Shown piece by piece: positions 1 to 10,529 of a DNA stretch of 64,000 nt. Each line of letters starts with the position of its first letter. The stretch's first letter is position 1. Both the position numbers and the translations under genes were made by a program. The DNA is from Polytrichum commune (taxonomy: Eukaryota; Streptophyta; Polytrichopsida; Polytrichales; Polytrichaceae): the NCBI GenBank assembly GCA_950295325.1, contig OX485804.1, positions 51,696,429-51,760,428 on the forward strand, in the 5' to 3' direction. The notes below the pieces were generated by a model. The model saw only the letters and a list, made by a program, of their open reading frames with translations. It had not been told where the DNA came from and did not search any database.

Positions 1-300
1 TGAGCAACAAACAGACCCTTAACACAATCCAATTTGAGTACACACAAGGCCCTAACACAAAGTGTATTATGAATTGTAGATGCTATTCATAACAAGAACT
101 CAACCACACAACCTCACACCCCACATAGATTGGGAAGGAAAGGCATCATGAGCAACAAAATGACACTTAACACCATTCAATTCGAGTACAGACGAGCCCA
201 TAACATAGAGTGTATTACGAAACATACACACTGTTCATTACAATGTTCAACTCTAGCACAAAACCTCAAAGCCTACAAAGTTTCCTCAAGGGAAGGGAAG
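1..300. repeat. Two diverged direct copies, period 148 bp
   Basis: The segment starting at base 1 recurs from base 149. Both copies open with TGAGCAACAAA, followed by similar text through 'TTAACAC..A.TC.AATT.GAGTACA' and 'AGTGTATTA'. The copies differ at many positions, so the duplication is old. No coding potential is evident in either copy. Confidence 0.6.
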
Positions 301-329
301 GGTTGTTGCCTCAAGGCTTGACCGTTATC

Positions 330-1060
330 TCTAACCCTAAATCCCCCCGCCTTCGATTTCAAAATTAAGTCTCAACTTCCTGCCCCTGAACTCCATGAGG
401 CATGTTGAAACATGTATGTATCATGTCCAGTGTTTCGACCCATATGTTACATATGCATAATACGTCCATATAAGGATGGAGTGTATGTATCATAACAACT
501 ATGCCCATGGTAAGCCCATCAATGTAACACTAAAACATTGTGGTTTGTTTCAGGTTTATAGTGAAATAAAATTTTATAACCGCGATTGTAAGGTGAATGG
601 AACTGGTTTTCACTGCCCGGGGATTGGAGCCAAGCCAGTGGGGCCCACCATCAACAACATGTGCTGATGGTACTTTAATTAGAAAAGCACATTGAAGACT
701 AATGACTATAACTATGTTAGGGGAGTAATTGTTGCAAAATTTTCCTCCATAAATAGTAGCTCACTGTCCACACGAGAATCATGAGCCATCCATGGCAACT
801 TCATTACCACAATCCCAATATTTAAGAGTAAGCCTACTCATCCTGCATATGCATTTGCGCTTTTTCATCCACAATGTAGATATAGATGCGGGATTGTGAA
901 GTTAACCATGCCTACAAGTGCCATCTAGGATGAATTTTTTTGGTAGGTGAAGTAAAACTTCCTGTATATGTGAGAGATATGCAGGGAGGGTTATATATAA
1001 TAAGACATGATGCTTTTTAACCTCTTCCCTACTACTTTTTGCTAGCTATAGCTACATAAT
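330..1060. other. Intergenic, no gene recognised
   Basis: AT-rich sequence without a convincing ORF, RNA gene or transposon boundary. The short open frame near 476-667 has no recognisable motif and no gene-like context. Confidence 0.5.
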
Positions 1061-1067
1061 TACATAT

Positions 1068-1555
1068 GAAGCGGTTGAGTTTGAGAAATAATTGGTTGAG
1101 GTTTAGGGGTTTAGGAAAATTACGAATCATCGATGAACTAGTTGAGTTTAAGAAATAACTAGTTGAGGTTTAGGGGTTTAGGAAAGTTTCATTATAAAGA
1201 TGAACCGGTTGAGTTCGAGAAATAACCGGTTGAAGGTCAAGACTCTGGGAAAATTACCAGGACAATTTTGAACAATATCGGTAAAAAACATATTGTTTCC
1301 AAGTCCAACCGGTTACATGTTGTGATCTTTCGGTTTTTCTTCATTAAATTGAGGTATATTCCATGAATTCTTCTAAAGTGATGGGTATTTTTCCTTAACC
1401 CCTAAACCTCAACTAGTTCATTAGTGATGGGTGATTTTCTCGAAGTTTTCATCTTCAACCGGTCATTTCTCAAATTCAACAACCTCATCCGTGATGGGTA
1501 AAGTCTTCATCTTCAACATGTTGTTTCTCAAACTCAATTATCTGGTTGCAAAGCA
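1068..1555. repeat. Foldback repeat with ACCGGTT-type subrepeats
   Basis: Three left-hand units of about 65 bp (from about 1068, 1134 and 1202) share 'GTTGAGTTTGAGAAATAA' followed by 'GGTTGAGG' and 'TTTAGGGGTTTAGGAAA'. The same words return in reverse complement between about 1395 and 1555 (CCTAAACCTCAACTAGTTCA; CAACCGGTCATTTCTCAAA), so the block is an inverted repeat with internal tandem units. Related half copies lie at about 15340-15480 and 34530-34710, which shows a dispersed family. No target-site duplication was identified. Confidence 0.6.
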
Positions 1556-1559
1556 GAAC

Positions 1560-2049
1560 GAGTGGCAATTTTTTGTAGGTCTGCATTTGCATCTTGGATG
1601 AAGGTCATTTTTCATTTATGGATGCAGATGTACACCCAGGAGTGACTGGGGTTGCTCTACTCCGTGCTTTGCCTAAACTTCAAGCCTTAATTTACTTATA
1701 GCTCATTCTCGAATAAAAGTCCCAAGAAGAAAAAGGGGGAAAAAAGAAAAAGAAAAAGAAGCAAGCAAACAAACATTAAGTAGCAATGTAGTGCCACCTT
1801 TACTCTTGAAGAGGATCAAACCGACACGCTCTTCAAACTCTCTTTCTTAATCCTTAATTAAAGAGGGCTTTTGGAGAAATGAAGGATAATAATGGATGCC
1901 CCAATCTCACCCGTGGCGCCATCTACACCTTACCCCAGCCCCTAGCTACTGGACATAGATGCGATGGACTTACAGATCCTTCTGAATACCACCATATTCA
2001 ATTGCATCAGCTCACAGAGAGGATCATAACATTCATTTGCCTCTTCACT
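1560..2049. other. GH3 upstream region
   Basis: Non-coding sequence before the GH3 leader, with an A/G-rich tract around 1726-1765. No certain TATA box or auxin or jasmonate response element could be assigned. Confidence 0.4.
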
Positions 2050-2423
2050 TTTGAAAATCTGTTGTCGACACACGACATGTAAATGTTTGATGCGAATTTG
2101 ATGAACTGCAGTACTGACCAACTTGACTAGACATTGACAACCAGCTCAACAAGGCCCGGTTGCAGATTGTGATAATTGTTCCAACGTTTCGAGCTGGCCG
2201 GAATCTGCTAGATAGTCGTCTCCTTCTTCAGATTTTGAGAATGAAGTCTTGTCGACGTATGAATAAGTGTTGATGTGAAGTTGATAATCTGAAGGGACCA
2301 AGTGGGGAGCTTTTCACCTGGCATCTCTTTAATACCTGATTGCCGAAATTGTGTGGAGCTCATTGTGCGAGTTAGTTCGACGTTTCCAGCTGGGCTTGTG
2401 GTTGCTATCTGGTGGTTGTTGCA
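2050..2423 (+). repeat. Tandemly duplicated GH3 5' leader segment
   Basis: Two imperfect copies of about 190 bp lie directly before the GH3 start codon. Copy 1 (about 2050-2225) has TTGTCGACACACGACATG, then GTTCCAACGTTTCGAGCTGG. Copy 2 (about 2225-2423) has CTTGTCGACGTATGAATAAG, then GTTCGACGTTTCCAGCTGG. The second copy runs into the ATG at 2424. It fits the local tendency to tandem duplication seen elsewhere in this gene. Confidence 0.5.
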
Positions 2424-5400
2424 ATGGCGAAACCTTTTTTCTCGAATCCGGCGACCGATGAGGAAGTGGAGAAGGAGCTGGAGGAGATGACGAGGGATGC
2501 AAGGGCGGTGCAGCTGGAAACGCTGCGTCGGATTTTGGAGCGAAGTGCTGACTCGGAGTATCTGCAGCGGCACGGGATGAATGGGCGCACCGACGAGGCA
2601 TCCTTCAAGGCCTGCGTGCCCGTCATCACGTTCGCAGACATCGAAACCGATGTCGACCGCATTGCGAATGGCGACACTTCGGCTATTCTGTGCGCCGACC
2701 CCATCTCCTCTTTCGCTCTCAGGTTTGCAAAGATTCGTAATCCCCTCTAGTTTCCTTGGCACGCAATGCAATTCAATGTAGCAGTCTTTCTATCTCAAAT
2801 TGCTTTATTTTATCTTTACTGGTCCTCGAATGTGGGTAGGTTCCACGTTGGATGTGAGTAGATCCCGTCTACTTTAGGAATCACACCTGGTAGAAGTTGA
2901 GGGAAGAAGAATTGTTCTTCAATTGCGAGTTCTCTACTGTAGACCGATGGGAGCCCGATCGAAGGCCGAGTGAAAGAGATGATTACTAAGGTAGAGGGTG
3001 CTTAAACCAACACTTCAAGCTATTGCACACACATATGGCTATGTGGTTGATATATAAAATATATATTCATATTAGCCTTTGGGCTAAACATAGGTATCAA
3101 GAAAGAAAAAATATTTATAGTCTCAATTGAATACTTGATGAATATTCAAAGTCAAAACTACTAGCTTCCTTATACCAATCCATAGGCCCCGTGTATGGCA
3201 CCCTCGCAAATGATGAGGACCCCCACTTTCATTGCCTAGAACCAACACAACATAGTTGGGTACTAGACCCAAACTACATCAAAGCCCAAGTAGTAGTGGT
3301 ATGCAAAGCCACACGGCTACCTCCATGATCCCTCCCGGTTCACTTGCAAAACCATCACCTTGCATCCCGGGAACCGACCCCCTTGCATCCCGGGAAATGA
3401 CCCTTTTGTGCTTTGTGGGCCTACCTCCTTGGCGTTGTGAATAGAATGACAAGAATAGGCATTGACAAGCCACCCTAATCCCACCTTGAACCAACCCGAG
3501 ATAGAGTGGAGCCAGTTACATACCCTACATGAAGGTCATGGAGGCCGCTATGAGGTGGCACCACTAATGGCACCTAAAACCGTCACTCCGTGGGCCCAAA
3601 CACTCCTACACCGCCGGGTACAGTTCAAAGTTGTAGAGTGTTGGCAATTGGGAGGCGTTTATAGGTGTTGGTTTTGGATGGGGTGTTGATTTTAGCATCC
3701 TCTACCTTATGGCTTACGAGCTTTAGGAAGTGCTTGCCCTTCTTTACTTTCGCCAACATCGAAATCGACGTAGATCACATTGCGAACGGCAACACTTGGG
3801 CACGCAATGCAACCCTCTCAAGCACTCATACTCCTCAATCCACTTGTCATCTTTACTGGTAACCGGCTGTAGGTAGGTTCCACGTCGGATTCCAGTGTCT
3901 TGCCCACTGTAGAAATCATGCGTGGCAGATTACTATGAGAGAAGATTGGTTCTTGGTCGGAAATAGAAAGTTCTCTACGGTAGCCCCTACGGTTGTCTGA
4001 TGGCAGGTCCAGTGAATGAGTTTGAGTCTTATGGGTTGTGAGGTTAAGGATCTGCTTACCCCTCTTCGCATCCACCGACATGAGGCCAATGTTGACCGCA
4101 TTGCGATCAAATGCCCTGGGTGGCAACTCAAACAAATAATTACAGGGGCTCATCCAAAAACTTCACAAAGGCATAGATTATGTACACATAATCGTACATG
4201 TAATCTAGATTATGTTTAATCTAGATTATGTAATCTAGATCAAATAATTTAGATTTTGTTTCAAATTGTCTAGATTATGTTTCAAATTATCTGGATTCAA
4301 GAGTTTCAAAAGAGAAGCAGGAGAGAAGCCACCGAGAGAAGTTGGGAAGAGAGTAAGGGTTAGGACTTACAAGCCAAAATAATCTAGATTATCTTCAAAT
4401 ATTTGTAGATTGTGTAAATTACAATTAGGTCTGATGGAGACCAAATTATGGACGAGCCCCCCCCCCCCCGTCCAAGAGAAGGTCCACATTATTTTCAAAT
4501 TATTGATGTATTATAATACACAAACATGTTCAAATCAAAAAATTATTACGTATTATGAACGGTCTCAATGTGCACTACGTCACTCCATTTTTTAAGTTCC
4601 GTAAAATTGTTCTTTGGTATGAATGTACAAAGATAATATGGATGAATTAACTGGTACAAATTATTTGGCACTAGTTGCCACCCCGGGATCAAATGGCAAC
4701 ACTTGGGCAGTTCTGTGCGCCAACCCATCTCCTCTTTCGCTCTCACCTTTGCGACGATTCATAGTCCCATCTCAGTTCCTTGACACGCAATGTAACTCGA
4801 TCCAGCAGTCTTTCACTCGATTTCGATTTTTCTAGTGCCGAAATATAGGTAGGTTCCACGTTGGATTTCCAGTAGGTCCCGATTACTTAAGAATGACACG
4901 TGGCTCCATTTGAGGTGAGTAGAATTGGGGACTGGATGTATGGTCGGAATAGAGAGTTTTTTTTTTGCAGTAGTGTGATGGGAGGCCTAGTGGAAGAGAT
5001 GAATCCTACAGCTTTAGGTCTAGGAATTACTTTGCCAATGCGCTCTCAGGTTTGCAACAGAGTTGTATTTCCCTCTGATGGCCTTATCAACTAAAATGAG
5101 CCAATTGGGCCATTATGAGACAATCCTTTTGTCACAATTGATGAGATCTTCCATATTACAATTGATTATTTGTATGGTTTTATAAACATGTGTGGGTGTA
5201 TTGGAATGGTTGAGTTGTATTTCAAGAACTCTCAATGGGTATTCTCTCGTTCCAACTAGCAATCATTACGTTCCCATCATGTTCCCTACATTGAATTGAG
5301 CGGACCAATTGGCTCATTTTAGTTGATAAGGCCATTCTGTCGAGTGACCCATCCTTATCAGGCATTAATGGGGCATTAATCTGATCGATCAAGCCCGATC

Positions 5401-8400
5401 AACAACTTTCTAATATTGTATGATTTTCTCTCAGCTGAATCTGTTGTGAATCGGATTCTCCAAGGGGAAAACGTGTTTGACGACTGAAATTCTGTAACTA
5501 AAGTAGTGATGATCTCCTGAGTCTACTTCAATTTGCTCTATTTCATCTTTAGAAGTGCTGAATTGTAGGTAAGTGCCACGTGATATTGAAGAGGGTCTTG
5601 GCCAGTGTAGGATTGACACGTGGTAAATTTTGAGAAGAGAAGAATTGTTTTTAATTGGAATAAAGAGCTAAATGCGGTAGTCTGAAGGGAAGCCGAGTGA
5701 AAGAGATGAATCTTATGGCGGACTTATGGCTTATGAGCTTTAGGAGCTGGAATATCAGAATATATGAACCTGATGAGTTCAATCAAATGTGTTTTACCTT
5801 GACTTCTTGCAATTGGAGCATGATATTAAAGTTGTTTTGGTATTAGAGGCATAATTCAAGGCTACAAATTCTAAGCACTTCTATAGTTTTTCTTCAAAGT
5901 GAAGAAATAAACGTATGTAAGAGGTCTGGATGGTTTGTGTGTCTTTAGAATTGAAGCAAAATTATTGTTTCTTATTAGTTTTAGAAACGAGTATGAAAAT
6001 GCAAAAAAATTCTAAATCAGAGAGGAAATGGTATAAAAGATTAAACAATCCATTGGACCATACTTTTTAATTTTATTGAAATGGATTTGTTTGAACGTGT
6101 GGTTCACACCAAGAAACTTCGAGTACAGGGCATTATATTTTTCCAATAGAAATAATGGAAATTACATTCTAGTGAATTTTGAGGTGGATTATTATGTCAA
6201 GACTTGTGATTTGAATGTCATGAACTCAAACCGTTTCTTTGCTTTTTCTTTCCCAGCTCAGGAACATCTGGTGGGAAGAGTAAGATGATCCCACGAACGG
6301 ATAATGTCATTGCACAAGCAATGAAGGCAAGCAAGATCGGTGGACTATTCCGCAGAAGGTTCTCATCTTTCAAATTATCTTTCCTCATCAACATAGGTTC
6401 AAGTAGTTTTTGGAAGTCCATTCTCAATTATATCGAAAATCTATGTGACACCATCATTCTTGTGGACAATAATTAGAGTTATCCTTTAATTCAATGGGAG
6501 TTCTTGTTGTAAGTTGTTCCCTATGATCTACAATTGGTTGTTTTGAATACCAAATTAATAATTTCTTTCCACTTGTGGAACAACCTTTTTGGTTCATTAA
6601 GGGTCAAACTCATTTAACACCTCTTGGCATGCTAAAATGAGTTTGACCCTCAATGATCTGATCTAAAATGTTCAATTAAACTTCTAAACTACACCAATTA
6701 TGCACTCAAAACTTACCTAACATGGAGGGTGTTGTATTCAAAACAACCAACTCTTGACCAAATGACTTGTTGTGTTGAAGGATAACTGTAGTGGACGTGT
6801 TCAGAAATCTGGGCTATGTATAGGCAAATCTGTCTATAGACTCAGTTTCTCTACTGCTAATATCATCAATTACATCAGGATCATAACCTTACATTTGGAG
6901 TTTGTATACCTAGTCTTCAGCTACATGCAAGAGGAGGAAAGTGAAACTATGCAACAGCATATACAAATTCCAGTTTTACACCCTAAGTATGCTGGGCTGC
7001 CTAGGCTGCTTGTTTAGGCAGAAGGGTTAGGATATATACTCAGGTCTCAATAATGCTATGTCTGTTTGTGATTGACAGAGCATTTCCAAGGAAGCGAGAG
7101 GGGAAGCCCGTTGTGATGTCCTTCCAGTACGCGGGTCGGCAGTTTGAAACGAAAGCGGGTCTGAAAGTGGGCACAGGAACCACAAACTATTACAGAAGCG
7201 AGGCATATAAAAAGAGCAAGCAGTTCATCCCCTTTGAAGTGGCTACCCCCGATGCTGTTGTCTTGGGCTACGACGTTCCGCAGCAAATGTACTGCCATCT
7301 GCTGTGCGGCCTTTACCGGTGTCAAGACGTGGAGATCATTGGCGCCATCTTTGCATACATGCTTGTGGAGCCATTCCGGTTACTTGAACATGTATGTTAA
7401 ATTTTGTGATCGTAAAACCTTACGCGAGCTGGATTTCTCTTTGGTTTTTGGGGGACCTTGTTTTGTAGAATTAGGGAAGGCTGGAGGCAGAACAGAAGCA
7501 TCCGCGGTGGGAACAAACGGAATGGTTCGGGAATGTCGGTGGTTCTTTCCAGTGTTGGTTTGGTATCGTCTTTTTTTTAATATCAATAGGGTATCTATAA
7601 TGTGGATTTCACCTTTTTAATACCAATAGGGTATGGGTGTTTGATGGCATCTTTGATTTCGATACCATTTGGGTCTATATACCATGCAAAAACCTTCATA
7701 CCTAGGCAAACTCACCCTAGTGTCAATTTGTTTTAGAATGGTATTATCCCAAATAATAATGCGGATATCCAAAGATTCTCTCACCTTGACATACCCAGAA
7801 AGTATCAATATTTGACTAGTATTACAATTTTGATACCCACAAATAGATTCTTTGATACCACTTATCGATGTTAATTTTGGATACCATGCATTTACCTATA
7901 TACCGGACCAACACTGGTTCTTTCACTGGAGAAGGGTAGCCTGCCTCTAGCGCACTTGCATTAGTGGGTCAGGAACTCAGGCTCCCGCCTTTGTTCACAG
8001 ACACCCTAATCCACAAATGCCCTATTCAGCTACCATTCTCTTATACGCAATGAAATGCTGATCCTCATTGATTGCCTCCCTTTCCTGTTTCTAGAAGTTT
8101 GGTGAGCCCTTCTGACGAGACTGTCATTGTAAGAACAGTCATACTTATCTCTGATCTTACCATTCTCAGTTCAAGAATAGTACAAATTGAGGACTGTGAT
8201 GCCTCCTTGGGGTTGCCCAGTCCCTAATACATAGTATTAATTCTCACAGAAATTTGGTATTTATGAGTACAGGCATGGCGAGACATCTGCACTGATATTC
8301 GCGAGGGAAGTGTGAATGACACACGAGTATCAGATCCCGAGCTTCGTGAGGGTGTACAAGAGTATTTGTCACCAAACCCGGACCTTGCGGACTTAATTGA

Positions 8401-10192
8401 GCGCGAGTGTGCCAAGGGTTGGGAGGGAATTATCGAGAGGCTTTTCCCAAACATTTCCTATATTCAAAGTATTTACTCAGGGGCAATGTTGCCTTACATT
8501 GCCCCAATGAGGCATTATGCAGGGAACGTACCACTCATGAATGCAGATTATGGTGCTTCTGAGTCCTGGATTGCTGTTAACCTGGACCCTACTTGCCCAC
8601 CTGACAACACCTCCTTCACCATTATCCCCAACTTTGCCTACTTCGAGTTTATCCCTGTTCATCGGGAATCGGCAGGTTTCGAGTATGTGGAGGACGATAG
8701 CATTGTTGGGTTGACAGATTTGAAGATTGGACAAGAGTATGAAATTGTGCTTACTACTGTGGCAGGTATGATCTCTATCCTAACAGTGCTTGACCCACTT
8801 TCTCACCATTTAATTTGCAAAGCACCCTCGCAACCTTTTCAAGGTAAGGACCCAGTTGTCCCCTACTCGTTAAGTAAACAATGCATGACAAATAAGCCTA
8901 CCAAAGAAAAAAACAATGAAGCCACTGGCAGCCACAAGAGGAACAACTGCAATGGATGTGACCCTATTATGGGCACCTCCAACTCCACAGACATCTTTGG
9001 TCATCGGATAGGCTTGGAAATGGTCTTATCCACTTTGCATTTACAAATCACAAAGGCCCTCACTCCTAAGTCAGAGAAGAGAAGCAAAAAAATAAAGAAT
9101 CCCAAGGTTCTTCAAAGCAACCTGGACCCTGGTTATCTGACAACAGATTCCTGAACATGTTCTTAATTAGGTCTGTATCGGTATCGGCAAGGAGACATCC
9201 TCAAAGTCACCGGCTTCTACAATGAAACTCCCCAAGTATCGTTTGTGTGCCGGAAGGGAGTTGTGCTTAGTGTGTACATAGAAAAGACCGATGAAGATGA
9301 ACTGCAAATGGTGGTGGAAAAGGCGGCCCAAACGCTCAAGAAAGCTGACCTGGATCTCGCTGAGTTTAGCAGCTATGGTGACCTTGACTCCCGACCAGGT
9401 CATTATGTCATCTTTTGGGAGCTTCGGAGCAGGAGCCGTGCACCCAAGGGCCCCATTCAGGTTATATAATAAACAAAGCCTTTTTCTTTTCTTACAGTTA
9501 CATTTCTTCCTTACATCTTATTCTCTCAGTGAATTAGGTCTTCTTGTAAAAAGCTCAAAATGTTGAACCCAATGATGTTTTATTTGTTGCATCCACACTT
9601 CACTGCAGACCATGGAAAATAAAGGTGTAAATTACAGACATCTATCAAGGCATGGGTCATAGGATACAACGAACACTTTCTAAGCCTTCCATATCAAATC
9701 AGAAGACGTCATCTCGACATTACTATACCACTAGATGTTATTTTTACATTTGATAATAACCTTATCTTAACAGCTATGTGCTTTATTATGAGCTTATTAT
9801 AAGTTGCAAGAACCTTAAATTGCATTTGCCTCATGCTTGTTATATGGAAATTGCCATCACAGGATGAGATGAGACATCATGATGTGTTGGAGGAATGTTG
9901 CAAAACACTCGACTTGTCATTCAACTTCCCGTACTTGAGGGGTCGGCTGGTGGGAGTTATAGGTCCATTGGAGTTGGCCATTGTGAAGGAGGGCACCTTT
10001 GCACGTCTCATGAACCAATTTGTGCAAGACAAAGGTGTGGGTGCAAGCCAATACAAGACACCGAGGTGCATAGTGAACCCCGCCTCCTTGAAGATTTTGA
10101 GGGAAGATACAGTTGCGACGTTTAGGAGTCCCGACTCGGTTCCCCCGGAGTTGTTAGCAGCTTGGCGGCCATCGACAAGCATCACAGCATAA
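2424..10192 (+). CDS. GH3: GH3 acyl-acid amido synthetase, JAR1-like, six exons
   Basis: Predicted exons are 2424-2722, 6257-6358, 7079-7391, 8273-8765, 9171-9460 and 9863-10192. All junctions are GT-AG and in phase, giving about 608 aa, within the usual GH3 length. Family function: ATP-dependent adenylation of a hormone acid (jasmonate, auxin or salicylate type) and transfer to an amino acid in the cytosol. Visible hallmarks are nucleotide motif 1 SGTSGG at residues 101-106, created across the exon 1/2 junction; motif 2 YGASES at about 331-336; and motif 3 TTVAGLYRYRQGD at about 399-411. PGHYVIFWE and QYKTPRC in the C-terminal lobe are also typical. The segment KAGLKVGTGTTNYYRS resembles group I (JAR1-type) enzymes more than auxin-conjugating group II, so jasmonate is the more likely substrate class; this is inference. 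The ATG at 2424 is chosen because upstream in-frame codons have no other ATG. Intron 1 is unusually long and repeat-filled; introns 2 and 3 carry MITEs. Confidence 0.93.
4114..4687. mobile_element. hAT-like MITE, 574 bp
   Basis: Ends are CCCTGGGTGGCAACT and the reverse complement of CCCGGGGTGGCAACT. Flanks carry an exact 8-bp duplication, ATCAAATG, at 4106-4113 and 4688-4695. Removing the element restores the GH3 exon 1-like sequence of the duplicated unit, which independently confirms both edges. The interior is AT-rich with repeated 'AATCTAGATTATG' words and a C11 run, and has no transposase. The 8-bp duplication points to the hAT superfamily. Confidence 0.85.
5080..5333. mobile_element. 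MITE with ~29-bp terminal inverted repeats
   Basis: The left end GGCCTTATCAACTAAAATGA (continuing GCCAATTGG) is matched exactly by the reverse complement at the right end, 5305-5333. It is 254 bp long, non-coding, and sits inside the fourth GH3-derived repeat unit. The target-site duplication is not clear, so the superfamily is unassigned. Confidence 0.7.
6534..6750. mobile_element. Small foldback MITE in GH3 intron 2
   Basis: TTGGTTGTTTTGAATAC at 6534 is repeated in reverse complement ending at 6750. A second, inner hairpin lies at about 6596-6656: CATTAAGGGTCAAACTCATT pairs with the reverse complement of AATGAGTTTGACCCTCAATG with one mismatch. No reliable target-site duplication was found. 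Confidence 0.6.
7550..7916. mobile_element. hAT-like MITE, 367 bp, GH3 intron 3
   Basis: Terminal repeats start CAGTGTTGGT at both ends, and an exact 8-bp duplication GTTCTTTC flanks the element (7542-7549 and 7917-7924). The interior repeats 'GATACCA' and 'GGGTAT' type words in both orientations. It is non-coding and sits between exons 3 and 4 of GH3 without touching splice sites. Confidence 0.85.
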
Positions 10193-10419
10193 GCAGTAAT
10201 TTCCAACCATGATCTTGGTGTAATGTATTTCGTCAATCCCAACTTTGCGAAATTTTTCACATATATATGTAGAGATTAAGAGGTTAAATAAGGCTGCCGA
10301 AAGGAGACATTTGAACATCCAGTGTTTGAAATGTTACTTTTCGTGAAGCATGACATGTTACTGATTCAAAAACCTTCATCTCATCTGGCGAGGGCCTCAT
10401 TGTTTGACTATTGAAACCA
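10193..10419 (+). other. GH3 3' flank
   Basis: Probable 3' untranslated region and immediate downstream sequence of GH3. No unambiguous polyadenylation signal could be singled out. Confidence 0.4.
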
Positions 10420-10525
10420 TGCTTCCTCAAAAAATTTGAGGGACGATATAATTGGAATATTTTGGAGTCCAAATTTATCTCCCAAAATTGTTAGCAGCTT
10501 GGCGACCATCGACAAGCATCATGTT
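10420..10525 (+). pseudogene. Broken copy of the GH3 last-exon end
   Basis: This ~105-bp stretch repeats the 3' end of GH3 exon 6. It contains 'TTTTGAGGGA..ATA.A.TTG', 'GGAGTCC', then 'TTGTTAGCAGCTTGGCG' and 'CCATCGACAAGCATCA' almost unchanged. Single-base changes and small indels destroy the reading frame. It lies 230 bp downstream of the real stop codon, so it is a local partial duplication, not a processed copy. Confidence 0.75.
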
Positions 10526-10529
10526 ATCA

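Larger units (their letters stand above)
2628..5760 (+). repeat. Decayed tandem copies of GH3 exon 1 end plus intron start
   Basis: The reference unit is the 3' end of exon 1 with the first ~280 bp of intron 1 (2628-3000). Degraded copies follow at about 3741-4050, about 4066-5025 and about 5035-5760. Shared landmarks are 'GACCGCATTGCGA', 'CTCTTTCGCTCTCA', 'GGCACGCAATG', 'GTAGGTTCCACGT', 'AGTTCTCTAC' and 'GAAAGAGATGA'. Copy 3 is split by the element at 4114-4687 and copy 4 by the element at 5080-5333. The coding part is broken in every copy, so they are not alternative exons in their present state. Confidence 0.8.

Noticed and set aside
2208..2771. 187-codon minus-strand frame opposite GH3 exon 1
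   Set aside because: It is antisense to a well-supported coding exon and has no domain, so it is a shadow frame.
3735..5030. GH3-like coding words as extra exons or a second GH3 gene
   Set aside because: They are short, frame-broken repeats of the exon 1 end, and two are split by MITEs. No other GH3 exon follows each copy.
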